Assembly: GCA_910588245.1 (NCBI GenBank)
Contig: CAJUQP010000001.1
Location: forward strand, 124,001 to 188,000
Length of the DNA stretch: 64,000 nt
Source of the DNA: an uncultured Muribaculaceae bacterium
GTDB taxonomy: Bacteria > Bacteroidota > Bacteroidia > Bacteroidales > Muribaculaceae
Direction of reading: 5' to 3'
In this document: positions 35,062 through 43,407 of the stretch, one piece after another
Layout of the letters: each line of letters opens with the position of its first letter
Numbering within the stretch: the first letter of the stretch is position 1
Program-made: the position numbers and the translations under genes
Notes under the pieces: generated by a model
Database searches by the model: none
Told to the model about the DNA's origin: nothing
The model's input: only the letters and a program-made list of their open reading frames with translations

Positions 35062-36354
35062 TCACCATAGATTCCTCGCAGGGAAAAGCCCGGAATAACG
35101 CTGCCGAAGCCTGTCGACAAGACGTGTCATGTCACGGCTGAAATTATGGCCTGTCCATACACCGCTGTTGGTAGTCATAACCCAGCAGTCTCCCTCAGGG
35201 AACCGGATAATTAGCGTGTGCGTCGATCCGAGTGTGCCTGTGCGCGTCCATTTACCCTTCCCATCTGAATCAGTCCATCCGCGGGTCTGCTTATCCTCTC
35301 CGTCATGATATGTCATAAGCCGGACACTGCCGGGTGAAAGTATGTCCCTGACCCCCGGATCTCCATCAATCGAGGCGACAAGTCTGGCAAGATCAGACGC
35401 GGAAGTCACCCAGCCTCCGGCTCCCATGAGCCCGTTGACGTTACTTCCCCCATACACTCTGTCTACCATACGTCCGCTACCATTGAACTCCTTTATCTTA
35501 ACCGTGTCAGGTCCGTAATAGCGTGTCTCATCAGGATGGCGCTGCGTGTAATAATTCGTCGCGGGGCGAAAACGGTAAGCTCCCGCAGGCTCAAGAATCT
35601 CTTTTGTGACGTAATCCCAATATGTCATGCCGGTCACCTTCTCGATGACAAGCGAAAGAAGCATGTATCCGAAATTGCTGTATCTTCTTCCGCTTCCGGG
35701 CATAAAACCTATGCGTCGTCCGAGCACTATGCCGACAAGCTCCTGGTTGGTGGGGGGTGTCTTGAGTTTCTTCACCTCCATGATGTCAGCTGTATTAAAC
35801 ATCGGATCGCCTGCTCCAAGAGTAAATCCACCCTTGTGCTGAAGAAGATGGTCAACCGTAATCTCAAAAATTCTTTTGTCGCGTACAGCGTTGGTATAGG
35901 AAGTATCATTCAATATCCCTTTTTCTCCAAACACCTTAGAATCAAGCCGCAGGCGCCCTTGTTCCACAAGTTTCATAATTGCGGTGGCCGTCACAAGTTT
36001 AGAGGCTGAGGCTATCCTCATCATCGAGGTCGGCTGCATCTCTATACCTGCTTCCATATCCGACCATCCGTATCCTTTGGCATAAAGAAGGGAATCATGA
36101 CGCGTCACAGCCAGTGATATACCCTTGATCTCCCATTTATTCCTGAATCTCTCAATCTCGGCGTCCATGGGTTTTAGTGAGACGATATCCGAGGCACTAT
36201 TGCCAAGAGTGTCGCTCCACGCGATCGTATTACGGGTATCTGCGATTTTGCCGCCCTTATTAGGGTGTATTGTGAATATACATATGAGGATGAAAGCAAT
36301 GACAGCGAATGTCATTATATATATTGTTGTCCGTCTGATATCTGAACGTCTCAT
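35062..36354 (-). CDS. Serine hydrolase, beta-lactamase/class C family
   Basis: An N-terminal transmembrane or signal anchor (IYIMTFAVIAFILICIFTI) is followed by a penicillin-binding-protein-like serine hydrolase fold. The catalytic SxxK motif is SASKLVTATAIMKL near residue 116. The YxN-type motif is YSNFGYMLLSLVIEKVTGM, and the third motif region lies at TGTLGSTH. The family covers esterases, D-aminopeptidases and peptidoglycan-related hydrolases; beta-lactam resistance is not implied. At 430 residues the length is normal. It has its own promoter and stands between the glycan module and the small transcript at 36.5 kb. The substrate is unknown. Confidence 0.85.
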   Translation of the reverse strand: MRRSDIRRTTIYIMTFAVIAFILICIFTIHPNKGGKIADTRNTIAWSDTLGNSASDIVSLKPMDAEIERFRNKWEIKGISLAVTRHDSLLYAKGYGWSDMEAGIEMQPTSMMRIASASKLVTATAIMKLVEQGRLRLDSKVFGEKGILNDTSYTNAVRDKRIFEITVDHLLQHKGGFTLGAGDPMFNTADIMEVKKLKTPPTNQELVGIVLGRRIGFMPGSGRRYSNFGYMLLSLVIEKVTGMTYWDYVTKEILEPAGAYRFRPATNYYTQRHPDETRYYGPDTVKIKEFNGSGRMVDRVYGGSNVNGLMGAGGWVTSASDLARLVASIDGDPGVRDILSPGSVRLMTYHDGEDKQTRGWTDSDGKGKWTRTGTLGSTHTLIIRFPEGDCWVMTTNSGVWTGHNFSRDMTRLVDRLRQRYSGLFPARNLW

Positions 36355-36393
36355 AACAGGTGTTTATACCTTTTGAAATTCGGGAATTCCATG

Positions 36394-36427
36394 CAAAATT
36401 AGCCAAAAATAATGGAATGGCTTCAAA
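36394..36427 (-). promoter_or_regulatory. Promoter of the serine hydrolase
   Basis: On the minus strand TAATTTTG (36401-36394) and TTTG (36427-36424) are separated by 22 nt. Confidence 0.65.
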
Positions 36428-36549
36428 GAAGATGAAAGAATAATGTTTTTCAGATGAAAAAAGGATGTCTATCGAGTGATCGGGTATAAAAAAATGCCAT
36501 TTTATGAAAAATTTTCATATGTTTTACAACATAATTCAAAAACATTTAT

Positions 36550-36557
36550 TAATTTTG
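36550..36557 (+). promoter_or_regulatory. -7 box of a small transcription unit
   Basis: TAATTTTG fits the -7 consensus; the -33 element is only TTTA at looser spacing. The unit ends at the terminator 36910-36942. Confidence 0.5.
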
Positions 36558-36721
36558 CAGCGTTTTACAGAGGTAACGACATTCCTACAGGGAAACCGGA
36601 CATGATTTCTCCTCTATCCGGCAATAAAAAAAGGTAAAAAGGTTTTTAGGTTCAAGCTGCCCGGGTGAGTGCGGAATCCATGTAGGAAAAATGATAAGTT
36701 TCATTTATTAATTTTATTGTC

Positions 36722-36820
36722 ATGAACAGATTCGTTAAGAAAGCGGCTAAAGTTTACCGCACAGTCAACTACTGTCTCGCAAGTGCAGAACTTTATCTCC
36801 ATGAGGCAGAACGTCGCTGA
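36722..36820 (+). CDS. Small basic peptide, 32 residues, unknown
   Basis: ATG at 36722 opens a frame to TGA at 36818-36820, encoding MNRFVKKAAKVYRTVNYCLA followed by SAELYLHEAERR. The first half is basic and the second half acidic with aromatic spacing; drawn as a helix it would be amphipathic. The unit has its own -7 box and a strong terminator 90 bp past the stop, which supports real expression. No membrane segment is present. I recognise no family; Bacteroidales genomes do encode many short conserved peptides of this kind. It could also be a leader peptide or a chance frame within a regulatory RNA. Confidence 0.45.
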   Translation: MNRFVKKAAKVYRTVNYCLASAELYLHEAERR

Positions 36821-36909
36821 TTTCCGAGACAAGAGTCCCGTCAGGACAAAACAACATTCAATTATCTCTGAGAGTGCGTAGATGCACTCATATTTATCAA
36901 CATCAAGTA

Positions 36910-36942
36910 GCGTTCCTTTCACAAGGAGCGTTTTTTATTTTT
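36910..36942 (+). terminator. Terminator of the small transcription unit
   Basis: GCGTTCCTT pairs with AAGGAGCGT (two G-T wobbles) around TCAC, followed by TTTTTTATTTTT. The T-run is only on the plus strand, so it does not serve corA, which is on the minus strand. Confidence 0.8.
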
Positions 36943-36959
36943 AGACCTTCATGACAGCC

Positions 36960-37886
36960 TCAGATCCATTTGATCTTCCTTAGCCAGATGAACGCGGCTG
37001 CCGTAAGAACCGCTGCGATAAAAATGATTATCCAGAACGCAAACCGATTATGGCCTATGAGTATGTCGACATTCATTCCATATAGACTTGCCACGAATGT
37101 GGGAACCATCAGGATAATAGTCAATCCGGTCATTCTCTTCATCACACCGTTCACATTATTGGAGATGATCGAGGCATACGCATCAAGAGTATTCTCAAGA
37201 ATATCGCTGTAGATTCCCACTGTGCTGTCGGCTTGACGCAGCTCAATGTCCACATCCTCGAGAAGATCCGTGTCGACAGTGTCTCCGAAAAGGGTACGCA
37301 CCCGCCCGAGCAACATGACGTTGCCCTTGATGGCCGTATTGAAGAACACAAGAGATTTCTGAAGATGCATCAACCTTATCAGGTCATCGTTGCGGACGCT
37401 CCTTCTAAGATCTTTCTCCGCCCCAACCACATCACGCGTGAGAGTCTTGAGATAATGAAGATACCAGAATGCTGTCTGATAGAAAATCCTCAATGTAAAA
37501 TCGGCCTTATTAACCGTGCGTATGCACTTTTTCCGCGATAGCTTCACAAAATCATCAACAATCACGTTGTCGTGATAACAAAGCGTGATCAATATTCCGT
37601 CGCCCCTTGTGATTATTCCGAAAGGTACGGTCTTGAATGGCATATCAGCCTCTTCCGAGCATTCCACAGGAATAAGAAGAATGAGCATCAGCCAGTCATC
37701 CTCGCGCTCCACTCGCGGAAGTTCTTCCGGATCTCCGAGATATTCGAGAAACATCGGCGGCACATGGAGCTTGTCGAGTAGGAAATGCGTGTCATCCTCA
37801 TCGGGTCGGGTCACAGAGAGCCAGAATCCATGTTGCCACTGGCTCCTCTCGATATAGCCATTGTCGTCAGAATAATATTTTCTCAT
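36960..37886 (-). CDS. corA: CorA-family magnesium/divalent cation transporter
   Basis: CorA forms a pentameric inner-membrane channel for magnesium. The N-terminal 240 residues are a charged alpha/beta cytoplasmic domain ending in long helices (DVDIELRQADSTVGIYSDIL). Two C-terminal helices follow. The first, GLTIILMVPTFVASLYGMN, ends in the invariant GMN selectivity motif; the second is FWIIIFIAAVLTAAAFIWL with a basic tail. At 308 residues the length is typical. Nickel or cobalt transport is also possible in the family. It lies on the minus strand next to an aquaporin gene, separated by a terminator hairpin. Confidence 0.93.
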   Translation of the reverse strand: MRKYYSDDNGYIERSQWQHGFWLSVTRPDEDDTHFLLDKLHVPPMFLEYLGDPEELPRVEREDDWLMLILLIPVECSEEADMPFKTVPFGIITRGDGILITLCYHDNVIVDDFVKLSRKKCIRTVNKADFTLRIFYQTAFWYLHYLKTLTRDVVGAEKDLRRSVRNDDLIRLMHLQKSLVFFNTAIKGNVMLLGRVRTLFGDTVDTDLLEDVDIELRQADSTVGIYSDILENTLDAYASIISNNVNGVMKRMTGLTIILMVPTFVASLYGMNVDILIGHNRFAFWIIIFIAAVLTAAAFIWLRKIKWI

Positions 37887-37922
37887 GAAGGAATAAATCT
37901 AAAAGGGACTATGCAAAACCAC

Positions 37923-37954
37923 AGGAGGCGGATGAAATACTTCACCCGCCTCCT
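37923..37954 (-). terminator. Terminator after aqpZ
   Basis: AGGAGGCGG-TGAA pairs with TTCA-CCGCCTCCT around ATAC with one mismatch. On the minus strand it is followed within 9 nt by TTTT. Confidence 0.6.
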
Positions 37955-37979
37955 CATCTCATCACTTATATTGTTAAAA

Positions 37980-38687
37980 TCAGATATCAGCCTCGATCTG
38001 GGGAGTGGGGCGGAATATCAGAGTGTATACAAACACTGCCAGGGCTGCTCCTACGAGCGGACCCACAACCATAACCCAAAAATCAGGCCAAGCATTCGAG
38101 GAGAAGAGGGCCGGACCGAAACTGCGGGCCGGATTCACCGAGCAGTTGTCGACGGGTATCCCGACAATATTTACCAGTCCAAGGGCTATACCGATGGCAA
38201 GACCGGAGAACTTTCCGGCCCCTTTTTTCGGATCAGTCGCACCGAGGATCACAAGGACAAACACCATTGTGAAGAGGATCTCTACGAAGAGCGCCATTCC
38301 TTGGCTAACACCGGGCTGACAAACATTAGCCGCCAGATAATTACCAGAAGAGGGAGTCGTACCTCCAAATACAAACTCCGGACCGCCCATCTCCACGAAC
38401 CAGAACAGGAACGCGGCTCCGACAGCGGCACCGAGGAGCTGGGCTATGACATAAATTCCGAATTCCTTGGCCGACATACGTCCGGAAATCCACATTGCGA
38501 ACGATACGGCAGGATTGACGTGACATCCTGAGATATTGCCGATGCAATAACACAGGCAGATAAGAATAAGCCCGAAACAAAGTCCGATTCCGAGCACTCC
38601 AATCGACGGACCGGCCAACACAGCACTACCGCAGGCCATAAGGACCAGGAACAGAGTGCCAAACATCTCAGCTAAAAACTTTTTCAT
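37980..38687 (-). CDS. aqpZ: Aquaporin (MIP family)
   Basis: A six-helix inner-membrane channel for water. Both half-helix signatures are intact: GCHVNPAVSFAMW near residue 60 and CSVNPARSFGPALF near 185. The residues around the second NPA (Cys before VNPAR, then Arg) fit a water-selective AqpZ rather than a glycerol facilitator, where Asp follows the NPA region. N-terminus MKKFLAEMFGTLFLVLMACG is typical. At 235 residues it is normal. The 247 bp upstream to the next gene hold AT-rich DNA with no clear consensus promoter. Confidence 0.93.
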   Translation of the reverse strand: MKKFLAEMFGTLFLVLMACGSAVLAGPSIGVLGIGLCFGLILICLCYCIGNISGCHVNPAVSFAMWISGRMSAKEFGIYVIAQLLGAAVGAAFLFWFVEMGGPEFVFGGTTPSSGNYLAANVCQPGVSQGMALFVEILFTMVFVLVILGATDPKKGAGKFSGLAIGIALGLVNIVGIPVDNCSVNPARSFGPALFSSNAWPDFWVMVVGPLVGAALAVFVYTLIFRPTPQIEADI

Positions 38688-38934
38688 ATGATATAGATTA
38701 AATGTGAGACAATCCTATATCGAAACTGATGCGGATGTCCATCACGCTTCCGGTCATTCAGTGGAACCGCTCTATGACCTGCAAGGGCATGCTGCAATAT
38801 GGTTTCTGATTGATAAACACTTTTTAACCTGCAAAAGTTTCATCTATATCCTGTCAATCACATAATATTATACCATATGTGTAAGCATAAATAATAAGAA
38901 CGATTGTATCGAAAGAAAAATCTGGCAAGAAAGA

Positions 38935-40176
38935 TTATTCATAGCGCATGGTCTCCGCAGGGGATATACGCGCCACAAACCTTGAAGGGAGAATAAGCAC
39001 AAAGTAAGTTATCACAACGACTCCGACGTCAAGAAGAACTATATGAAGAGGAGAAAGGCTCACCGGCACAAAATCTATATAATAGGATTCGGCATCAAGC
39101 GGTACGATATGCGTCTTCTCCTGCACTACAAGCAAGGTCACCATAATAAGATTACCTATCAAGATTCCCCACAGGGCTATTCTTACAGCGAGATACACAA
39201 ATACTTTCCGTACTTTTCCGGTTGGAGCACCAAGGGCCTTCATTGTTCCGATAAATCTCTTCTTCTCTATAATTATGATCAACATCCCGGAGATGAGAGT
39301 TATACATCCGACAATCATCATAAGCACAAGCACCACAACAACATTGGTGTCGAGAAGACTTAACCAGCTGAAATACCCTATGCCTTGGCTTAGCACATTG
39401 TCAGTCTTGTAGAAGCGATAGATGCGGCCATCAGCCACAGCCTCATTGAGCTTTTGCTGAAGTCGCATCGTATAATCGTCAATTTTGTCAAAATCATCGG
39501 TGAACACCTGTATATACGTGCCTTGATCCGAATCTATCTGCCCCATCTGTTGCACAAGGGGAAGCGAACCATAAATCAGGAGATCATCATATTGATTGAA
39601 ATGAGTATTGAATATCCCGGTGATTTCAAGTCGACGAACCCTTAGCTCATCACTAATGAAATACGTGTCAATCTTGTCGCCGACATGCAGATCAAGCTGG
39701 CGGGCGGCATTAGCCGACACCACAATCTTATTCTTATTGTCGGGATTTAAGAAATCAACAACCTTACCTTGCTCCATGTTTCTTGAAATAAACCTCTCGG
39801 TGGCCTTATCTGCAAGTCCCTTCATATACACACCTTTGAAATCCGATCTGGTCTTAAGGATAGCCGGTATGGCAGCCTGAAGGGAGAAATCTGTGACAAA
39901 AGGCAAAGACTCCAGCTCATTCTTCAGAGAGGGAGTCATTGTGACGATGTTTTCTTCGTCGGGAGTTGAAGGAGAGGCATAGAGAGTGATGTGGCCATTG
40001 AATCCGACAACCTTGTCTCTTATCTCTTTCTTGAATCCAAGCACGATTGCAACTGACGCCATCATAACCGCGACTGAGAGCGCCACAGCAGCGACTGCTA
40101 CTGCGACTGCGGGCGCCTTCTTCCGGCCCCCGGCCGAAAGGGAAAGTCGGCGCGCTATAAACAGGGGATAATTCAT
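38935..40176 (-). CDS. LolC/LolE-like ABC transporter permease (FtsX family)
   Basis: A four-helix MacB/FtsX-type permease with a large periplasmic domain. The start MNYPLFIARRLSLSAGG is typical of the Bacteroidetes LolE-like group. The first helix (VAVAVAAVALSVAVMMASVAIV) is followed by about 200 periplasmic residues. Three C-terminal helices follow, with IIEKKRFIGTMKALGAPTGKVRKVF between two of them. Such permeases extract lipoproteins for transport to the outer membrane, together with an ATPase not encoded here. I set the start at 40176 because the promoter -7 box (40197-40204) lies downstream of a longer possible start at 40239. Confidence 0.87.
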   Translation of the reverse strand: MNYPLFIARRLSLSAGGRKKAPAVAVAVAAVALSVAVMMASVAIVLGFKKEIRDKVVGFNGHITLYASPSTPDEENIVTMTPSLKNELESLPFVTDFSLQAAIPAILKTRSDFKGVYMKGLADKATERFISRNMEQGKVVDFLNPDNKNKIVVSANAARQLDLHVGDKIDTYFISDELRVRRLEITGIFNTHFNQYDDLLIYGSLPLVQQMGQIDSDQGTYIQVFTDDFDKIDDYTMRLQQKLNEAVADGRIYRFYKTDNVLSQGIGYFSWLSLLDTNVVVVLVLMMIVGCITLISGMLIIIIEKKRFIGTMKALGAPTGKVRKVFVYLAVRIALWGILIGNLIMVTLLVVQEKTHIVPLDAESYYIDFVPVSLSPLHIVLLDVGVVVITYFVLILPSRFVARISPAETMRYE

Positions 40177-40196
40177 AATCAATGCGAATGAGAATG

Positions 40197-40204
40197 CAAA
40201 ATTA
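40197..40204 (-). promoter_or_regulatory. -7 box of the LolC/E-like gene
   Basis: On the minus strand TAATTTTG fits the consensus and gives a leader of only about 15 nt. No clear -33 was found. Confidence 0.6.
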
Positions 40205-40297
40205 ACCAAAAACTCCAACATTAGTATGAAAGAATACATGGAAAGAGAGAGCGGAGATAAAAAACATACGCCAACCTAAAATTTATGACTACAAAAA

Positions 40298-40329
40298 TTT
40301 GGCAAATAAAAAGTCATTTGCTAACTTTG
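40298..40329 (+). promoter_or_regulatory. Promoter of the glycine cleavage operon
   Basis: TTTG (40298-40301) and TAACTTTG (40322-40329) with exactly 20 nt between. The 95-nt leader holds ATTCAG/CTGAAT and ACGTC/GACGT stems but nothing I can match to a glycine riboswitch. Confidence 0.8.
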
Positions 40330-40431
40330 GACATAAATTCAGAGACAAACCCTGAATCCTTATCTCTTAATGCCATGACGTCTGGCAAAAGACGTAAAAA
40401 AAGCTAACAATAACTAACTCAAAGGTTGCAA

Positions 40432-41526
40432 ATGGAAGAAAATCTTACAAAAACCTGCCTTCATGACCGCCATGTGGCACTCGGAGCGCTTATGTCGCCG
40501 TTCGGCGGATTCGACATGCCGATCCAGTACAAGGGAATCACCGAGGAGCACAATGCCGTGCGCCACGAGGTCGGAGTCTTTGACGTGAGCCATATGGGCG
40601 AGGTGAGAGTGAAAGGCCCTGACGCCTATAAATTCGTAAGCCACATATTCGTAAACGATGTGACGGGAGCGCCCGACGGGCAGATTTTCTACGGCATGAT
40701 GTGTTATGATAACGGTGGAACAGTAGATGACCTTCTCGTATACAAGGTTAACGATAATGAGTATTTCCTTGTGATCAATGCCTCCAACATAGCTAAAGAC
40801 GTTGACTGGATCAAAAGCAACGCGGCTGGCTTCGACGTTGAGATTGAAGATCAGAGTCCCTATTACGGAGAAGTAGCCGTGCAAGGCCCCAAAGCCGAGG
40901 AGACAATGGAGAAAGTGCTTGGACTGCCCGTGAAAGATATACCGTTCTACAATTTCAAGACATTCCAGACCGATGGAGAGGAGATAATCGTAAGCCGCAC
41001 CGGATATACCGGAGAAGATGGTTTCGAGATATATGGCAGCCATGACTATACCCGTAAGGTTTGGGACAAGTTGATGGATGCAGGTGTCCAGCCATGCGGA
41101 TTGGGATGCCGCGACACACTTCGTTTTGAGGTTGGACTGCCGCTATACGGCGACGAGCTCAGTGCTGACATCACTCCGATTGAGGCAAGCCTAAGCATGT
41201 TTGTGAAACTCGATAAGCCCGAATTCATAGGCAAGGAAGCGCTCGCAAAGCAGAAAGCCGAGGGCGTGAAACGCCGCATTATCGGCATTGAGCTCGAAGG
41301 AAATGCTATCCCACGCCACGGATATCCTGTTGAGGTCGACGGAAAACAAGTCGGAGAGATAACAACCGGCTACCGGTCAATATCCACCGGCAAGAGCGTG
41401 GCCATGGCTATGGTCGAGAAGCCATACGACAAACTCGGCACCAAGGTGGAGGTTAGAATCCGTAAAAAGACCTTCCCTGCCACTGTCGTGAAAAAACGCT
41501 TCTACGACAAGAACTATAAGAAATAA
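40432..41526 (+). CDS. gcvT: Glycine cleavage T protein (aminomethyltransferase)
   Basis: GcvT transfers the methylene carbon of the aminomethyl-lipoyl H protein to tetrahydrofolate, releasing ammonia. Motifs are ALMSPFGGFDMPIQY, VFDVSHMGEV, the GYTGEDGFEIY segment and LGCRDTLRFEVGLPLYG; the folate-binding Asp lies in the last region. The 364-residue length is normal. The true start is ATG 40432; a TTG at 40426 in the same frame is less likely. An AAAGG at 40421 can serve as ribosome-binding site. It is first in the operon gcvT-gcvH-gcvPA-gcvPB-lpd. Confidence 0.95.
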   Translation: MEENLTKTCLHDRHVALGALMSPFGGFDMPIQYKGITEEHNAVRHEVGVFDVSHMGEVRVKGPDAYKFVSHIFVNDVTGAPDGQIFYGMMCYDNGGTVDDLLVYKVNDNEYFLVINASNIAKDVDWIKSNAAGFDVEIEDQSPYYGEVAVQGPKAEETMEKVLGLPVKDIPFYNFKTFQTDGEEIIVSRTGYTGEDGFEIYGSHDYTRKVWDKLMDAGVQPCGLGCRDTLRFEVGLPLYGDELSADITPIEASLSMFVKLDKPEFIGKEALAKQKAEGVKRRIIGIELEGNAIPRHGYPVEVDGKQVGEITTGYRSISTGKSVAMAMVEKPYDKLGTKVEVRIRKKTFPATVVKKRFYDKNYKK

Positions 41527-41599
41527 TTCCGGAATCAGGACATCGCCAAGGCGATGGAAATACTCCTATAAAACAAGATCAATTTAAAACACTATAACA

Positions 41600-41980
41600 A
41601 TGAGCAAGATTTTAGACGATCTCCGCTATGCGGAGTCACACGAATGGGTAAAAGTAGACGGAGATATCGCCACCGTCGGGATTTCTGACTATGCGCAGCA
41701 TGCGCTCGGCAACATCGTATATGTCGATATGCCGGAAGTCGGTGACGAGGTTTCGCAGGGCGAGGATTTCGGAGCCGTGGAGTCGGTAAAGGCTGCCAGC
41801 GATCTTCTCTCGCCTGTAAGCGGCGAGGTGGTCGAGATCAACGAGGCACTCGAGGACGAGCCGGAGCTTTTGAATCAAGATGCCTACGCCAACTGGATCA
41901 TGAAAGTGAAAATGTCTGATCCAAGCGAGATCGACAACCTTCTCGACGGGGCTGCATATGCAAAACTCTGCGAGGAATAA
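41600..41980 (+). CDS. gcvH: Glycine cleavage H protein
   Basis: The lipoyl carrier of the glycine cleavage system. The lipoylation lysine is K64 in the ESVKAASDL motif. The flanking SHEWVKVDGDIATVGISDYA and PVSGEVVEIN segments are standard. At 126 residues the length is as expected. It is 73 bp behind gcvT, and a 48-nt hairpin separates it from gcvPA. Confidence 0.96.
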   Translation: MSKILDDLRYAESHEWVKVDGDIATVGISDYAQHALGNIVYVDMPEVGDEVSQGEDFGAVESVKAASDLLSPVSGEVVEINEALEDEPELLNQDAYANWIMKVKMSDPSEIDNLLDGAAYAKLCEE

Positions 41981-41999
41981 AAAGGATTCATAACCGAGA

Positions 42000-42047
42000 G
42001 AATGCATGCGCCTGCTATCACTTTCCGTGATAGCAGGACATGCATTC
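42000..42047 (+). other. Long hairpin between gcvH and gcvPA
   Basis: GAATGCATG and CCTGCTATCAC pair with GTGATAGCAGG and CATGCATTC, giving 20 bp with one small internal loop and a 5-nt loop. No T-run follows. It may tune the expression ratio by stabilising the upstream gcvT-gcvH transcript. Confidence 0.8.
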
Positions 42048-42069
42048 CGTTGTTTATCGAAAGACAGAC

Positions 42070-43392
42070 ATGGCAAATAAATTTTTACCGCATACAGAAG
42101 ACGACATCCGGGTAATGCTCGAGAAAATAGGCGTCAATTCTATCGATGATCTCTACAGCGATGTCCCGGCGGAGGTGATTTTCAAAGAAGAGTATGATAT
42201 CCCGTCGGCAATGTCGGAAATAGAGCTGCGCAGACACTTCAAGGAACTCGGTGAGAAAAATACCACACTGACTGTATTCGCAGGTGGAGGGGCATATGAC
42301 CACTACTCGCCCTCAACAGTGGCCCATCTTCTCTCCAGAAGCGAATTCTACACGGCCTATACTCCTTATCAACCTGAAATCTCACAAGGCACACTCCAGT
42401 ATATTTTCGAGTATCAGAGCATGATCAGCGAGCTTACGGGCATGGAGGCCACCAACGCCTCGATGTATGACGGCGCTACGGCTGCGGCTGAAGTAATGTT
42501 CATGATGGTCAACTCTGCTAAGAAAAAAGATCGGGTGATCATCTCGTCGACTTTATCCGAGAGGGTTGTGGACGTGATCAGGACTTATGCGAAATTCCAT
42601 GGCGTAAAGACCGACATAATACCGGAGAAAGAGGGAGTGACCGATCTCGATGCTCTTGCAAAAATGCTGGAAGAGGGGGATGTAGCCGGAGTCATCGTAC
42701 CACAGCCCAACAAATACGGCATTATCGAAGATTTCAGTGGCCTTGCCGATACAATCCATTCAGCCAAGGGCTTCCTCGCAATGTATTGCGATCCTTCTGC
42801 TCTCGCTGTGCTACGCACCCCGCAGGAATGGGGGGCAGACGTCGCATGTGGCGATGGCCAGACTCTCGGGATGCCTTTATCTTTTGGAGGTCCTTATCTA
42901 GGATTCATATCTTGCTCCACCTCAATGCTCCGCAAAATGCCAGGACGCGTGGTCGGTGCTACGAAAGATGCCGACGGCAAGCGAGGTTATGTGCTGACGC
43001 TCCAGGCCCGCGAGCAGCACATCCGCCGTCAGAAAGCCACGAGCAACATCTGCTCCAACCAGAGCCTCATGGCACTCTACGCAACAGTCTATCTCTCACT
43101 GATGGGCAAAGAGGGGATGAAAGAGGTGAACAGACTCGCCTGCGACGGTGCCCACTATCTGTATGACCGTCTTCTCGCTACCGGCAAATTCACAAAAGCA
43201 TACGACAAACCATTTCTCAAGGAGTTTGTGGTAAAGACAGATCTCGATATGGAGAAAATCAATACCCGTCTGCTCGAGAACGGTATCATGGGCGGAATAA
43301 TACTTGATAATAACCGCGTTGAATTCGCTGTGACAGAGAAACGCACGAAAGAGGAGATCGACAAACTTGTTGACCTAATGGTAGAAGAATAA
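42070..43392 (+). CDS. gcvPA: Glycine dehydrogenase (decarboxylating) subunit 1
   Basis: This is the N-terminal half of the P protein, which decarboxylates glycine with PLP held by the partner subunit. Diagnostic segments are PHTEDDIRVML, YTPYQPEISQGTLQYIFEYQ and ASMYDGATAAAEVM, followed by GGPYLGFIS and a REQHIRRQKATSNICSNQ block. At 440 residues it is typical of the split type found in many anaerobes. The chosen start at 42070 (MANKFLPHTEDD) is preferred over 42040, which would lie inside the hairpin. gcvPB follows after 15 bp. Confidence 0.95.
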   Translation: MANKFLPHTEDDIRVMLEKIGVNSIDDLYSDVPAEVIFKEEYDIPSAMSEIELRRHFKELGEKNTTLTVFAGGGAYDHYSPSTVAHLLSRSEFYTAYTPYQPEISQGTLQYIFEYQSMISELTGMEATNASMYDGATAAAEVMFMMVNSAKKKDRVIISSTLSERVVDVIRTYAKFHGVKTDIIPEKEGVTDLDALAKMLEEGDVAGVIVPQPNKYGIIEDFSGLADTIHSAKGFLAMYCDPSALAVLRTPQEWGADVACGDGQTLGMPLSFGGPYLGFISCSTSMLRKMPGRVVGATKDADGKRGYVLTLQAREQHIRRQKATSNICSNQSLMALYATVYLSLMGKEGMKEVNRLACDGAHYLYDRLLATGKFTKAYDKPFLKEFVVKTDLDMEKINTRLLENGIMGGIILDNNRVEFAVTEKRTKEEIDKLVDLMVEE

Positions 43393-43407
43393 AAGGAGGA
43401 TAGAGAA

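Larger units (their letters stand above)
36558..36942 (+). ncRNA. Candidate structured small RNA / peptide mRNA
   Basis: Between a -7 box and an intrinsic terminator lies about 385 nt with several stems. TTCCTACA (36582-36589) can pair with TGTAGGAA (36681-36688), enclosing a CCGGA/TCCGG hairpin (36596-36621). GTCC/GGAC and GAGTGC/GCACTC (36872-36889) stems follow. A 32-codon frame sits at 36722-36820. It could be a dual-function RNA or a small-protein mRNA with a regulated leader. It matches no RNA family I can name. Confidence 0.4.

Noticed and set aside
37785..38531. A 248-codon plus-strand frame across aquaporin
   Set aside because: Antisense to the NPA-containing gene; only a shadow.
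40330..40431. Glycine riboswitch before gcvT
   Set aside because: The 95-nt leader has two short stems but none of the conserved tandem aptamer elements I would expect.
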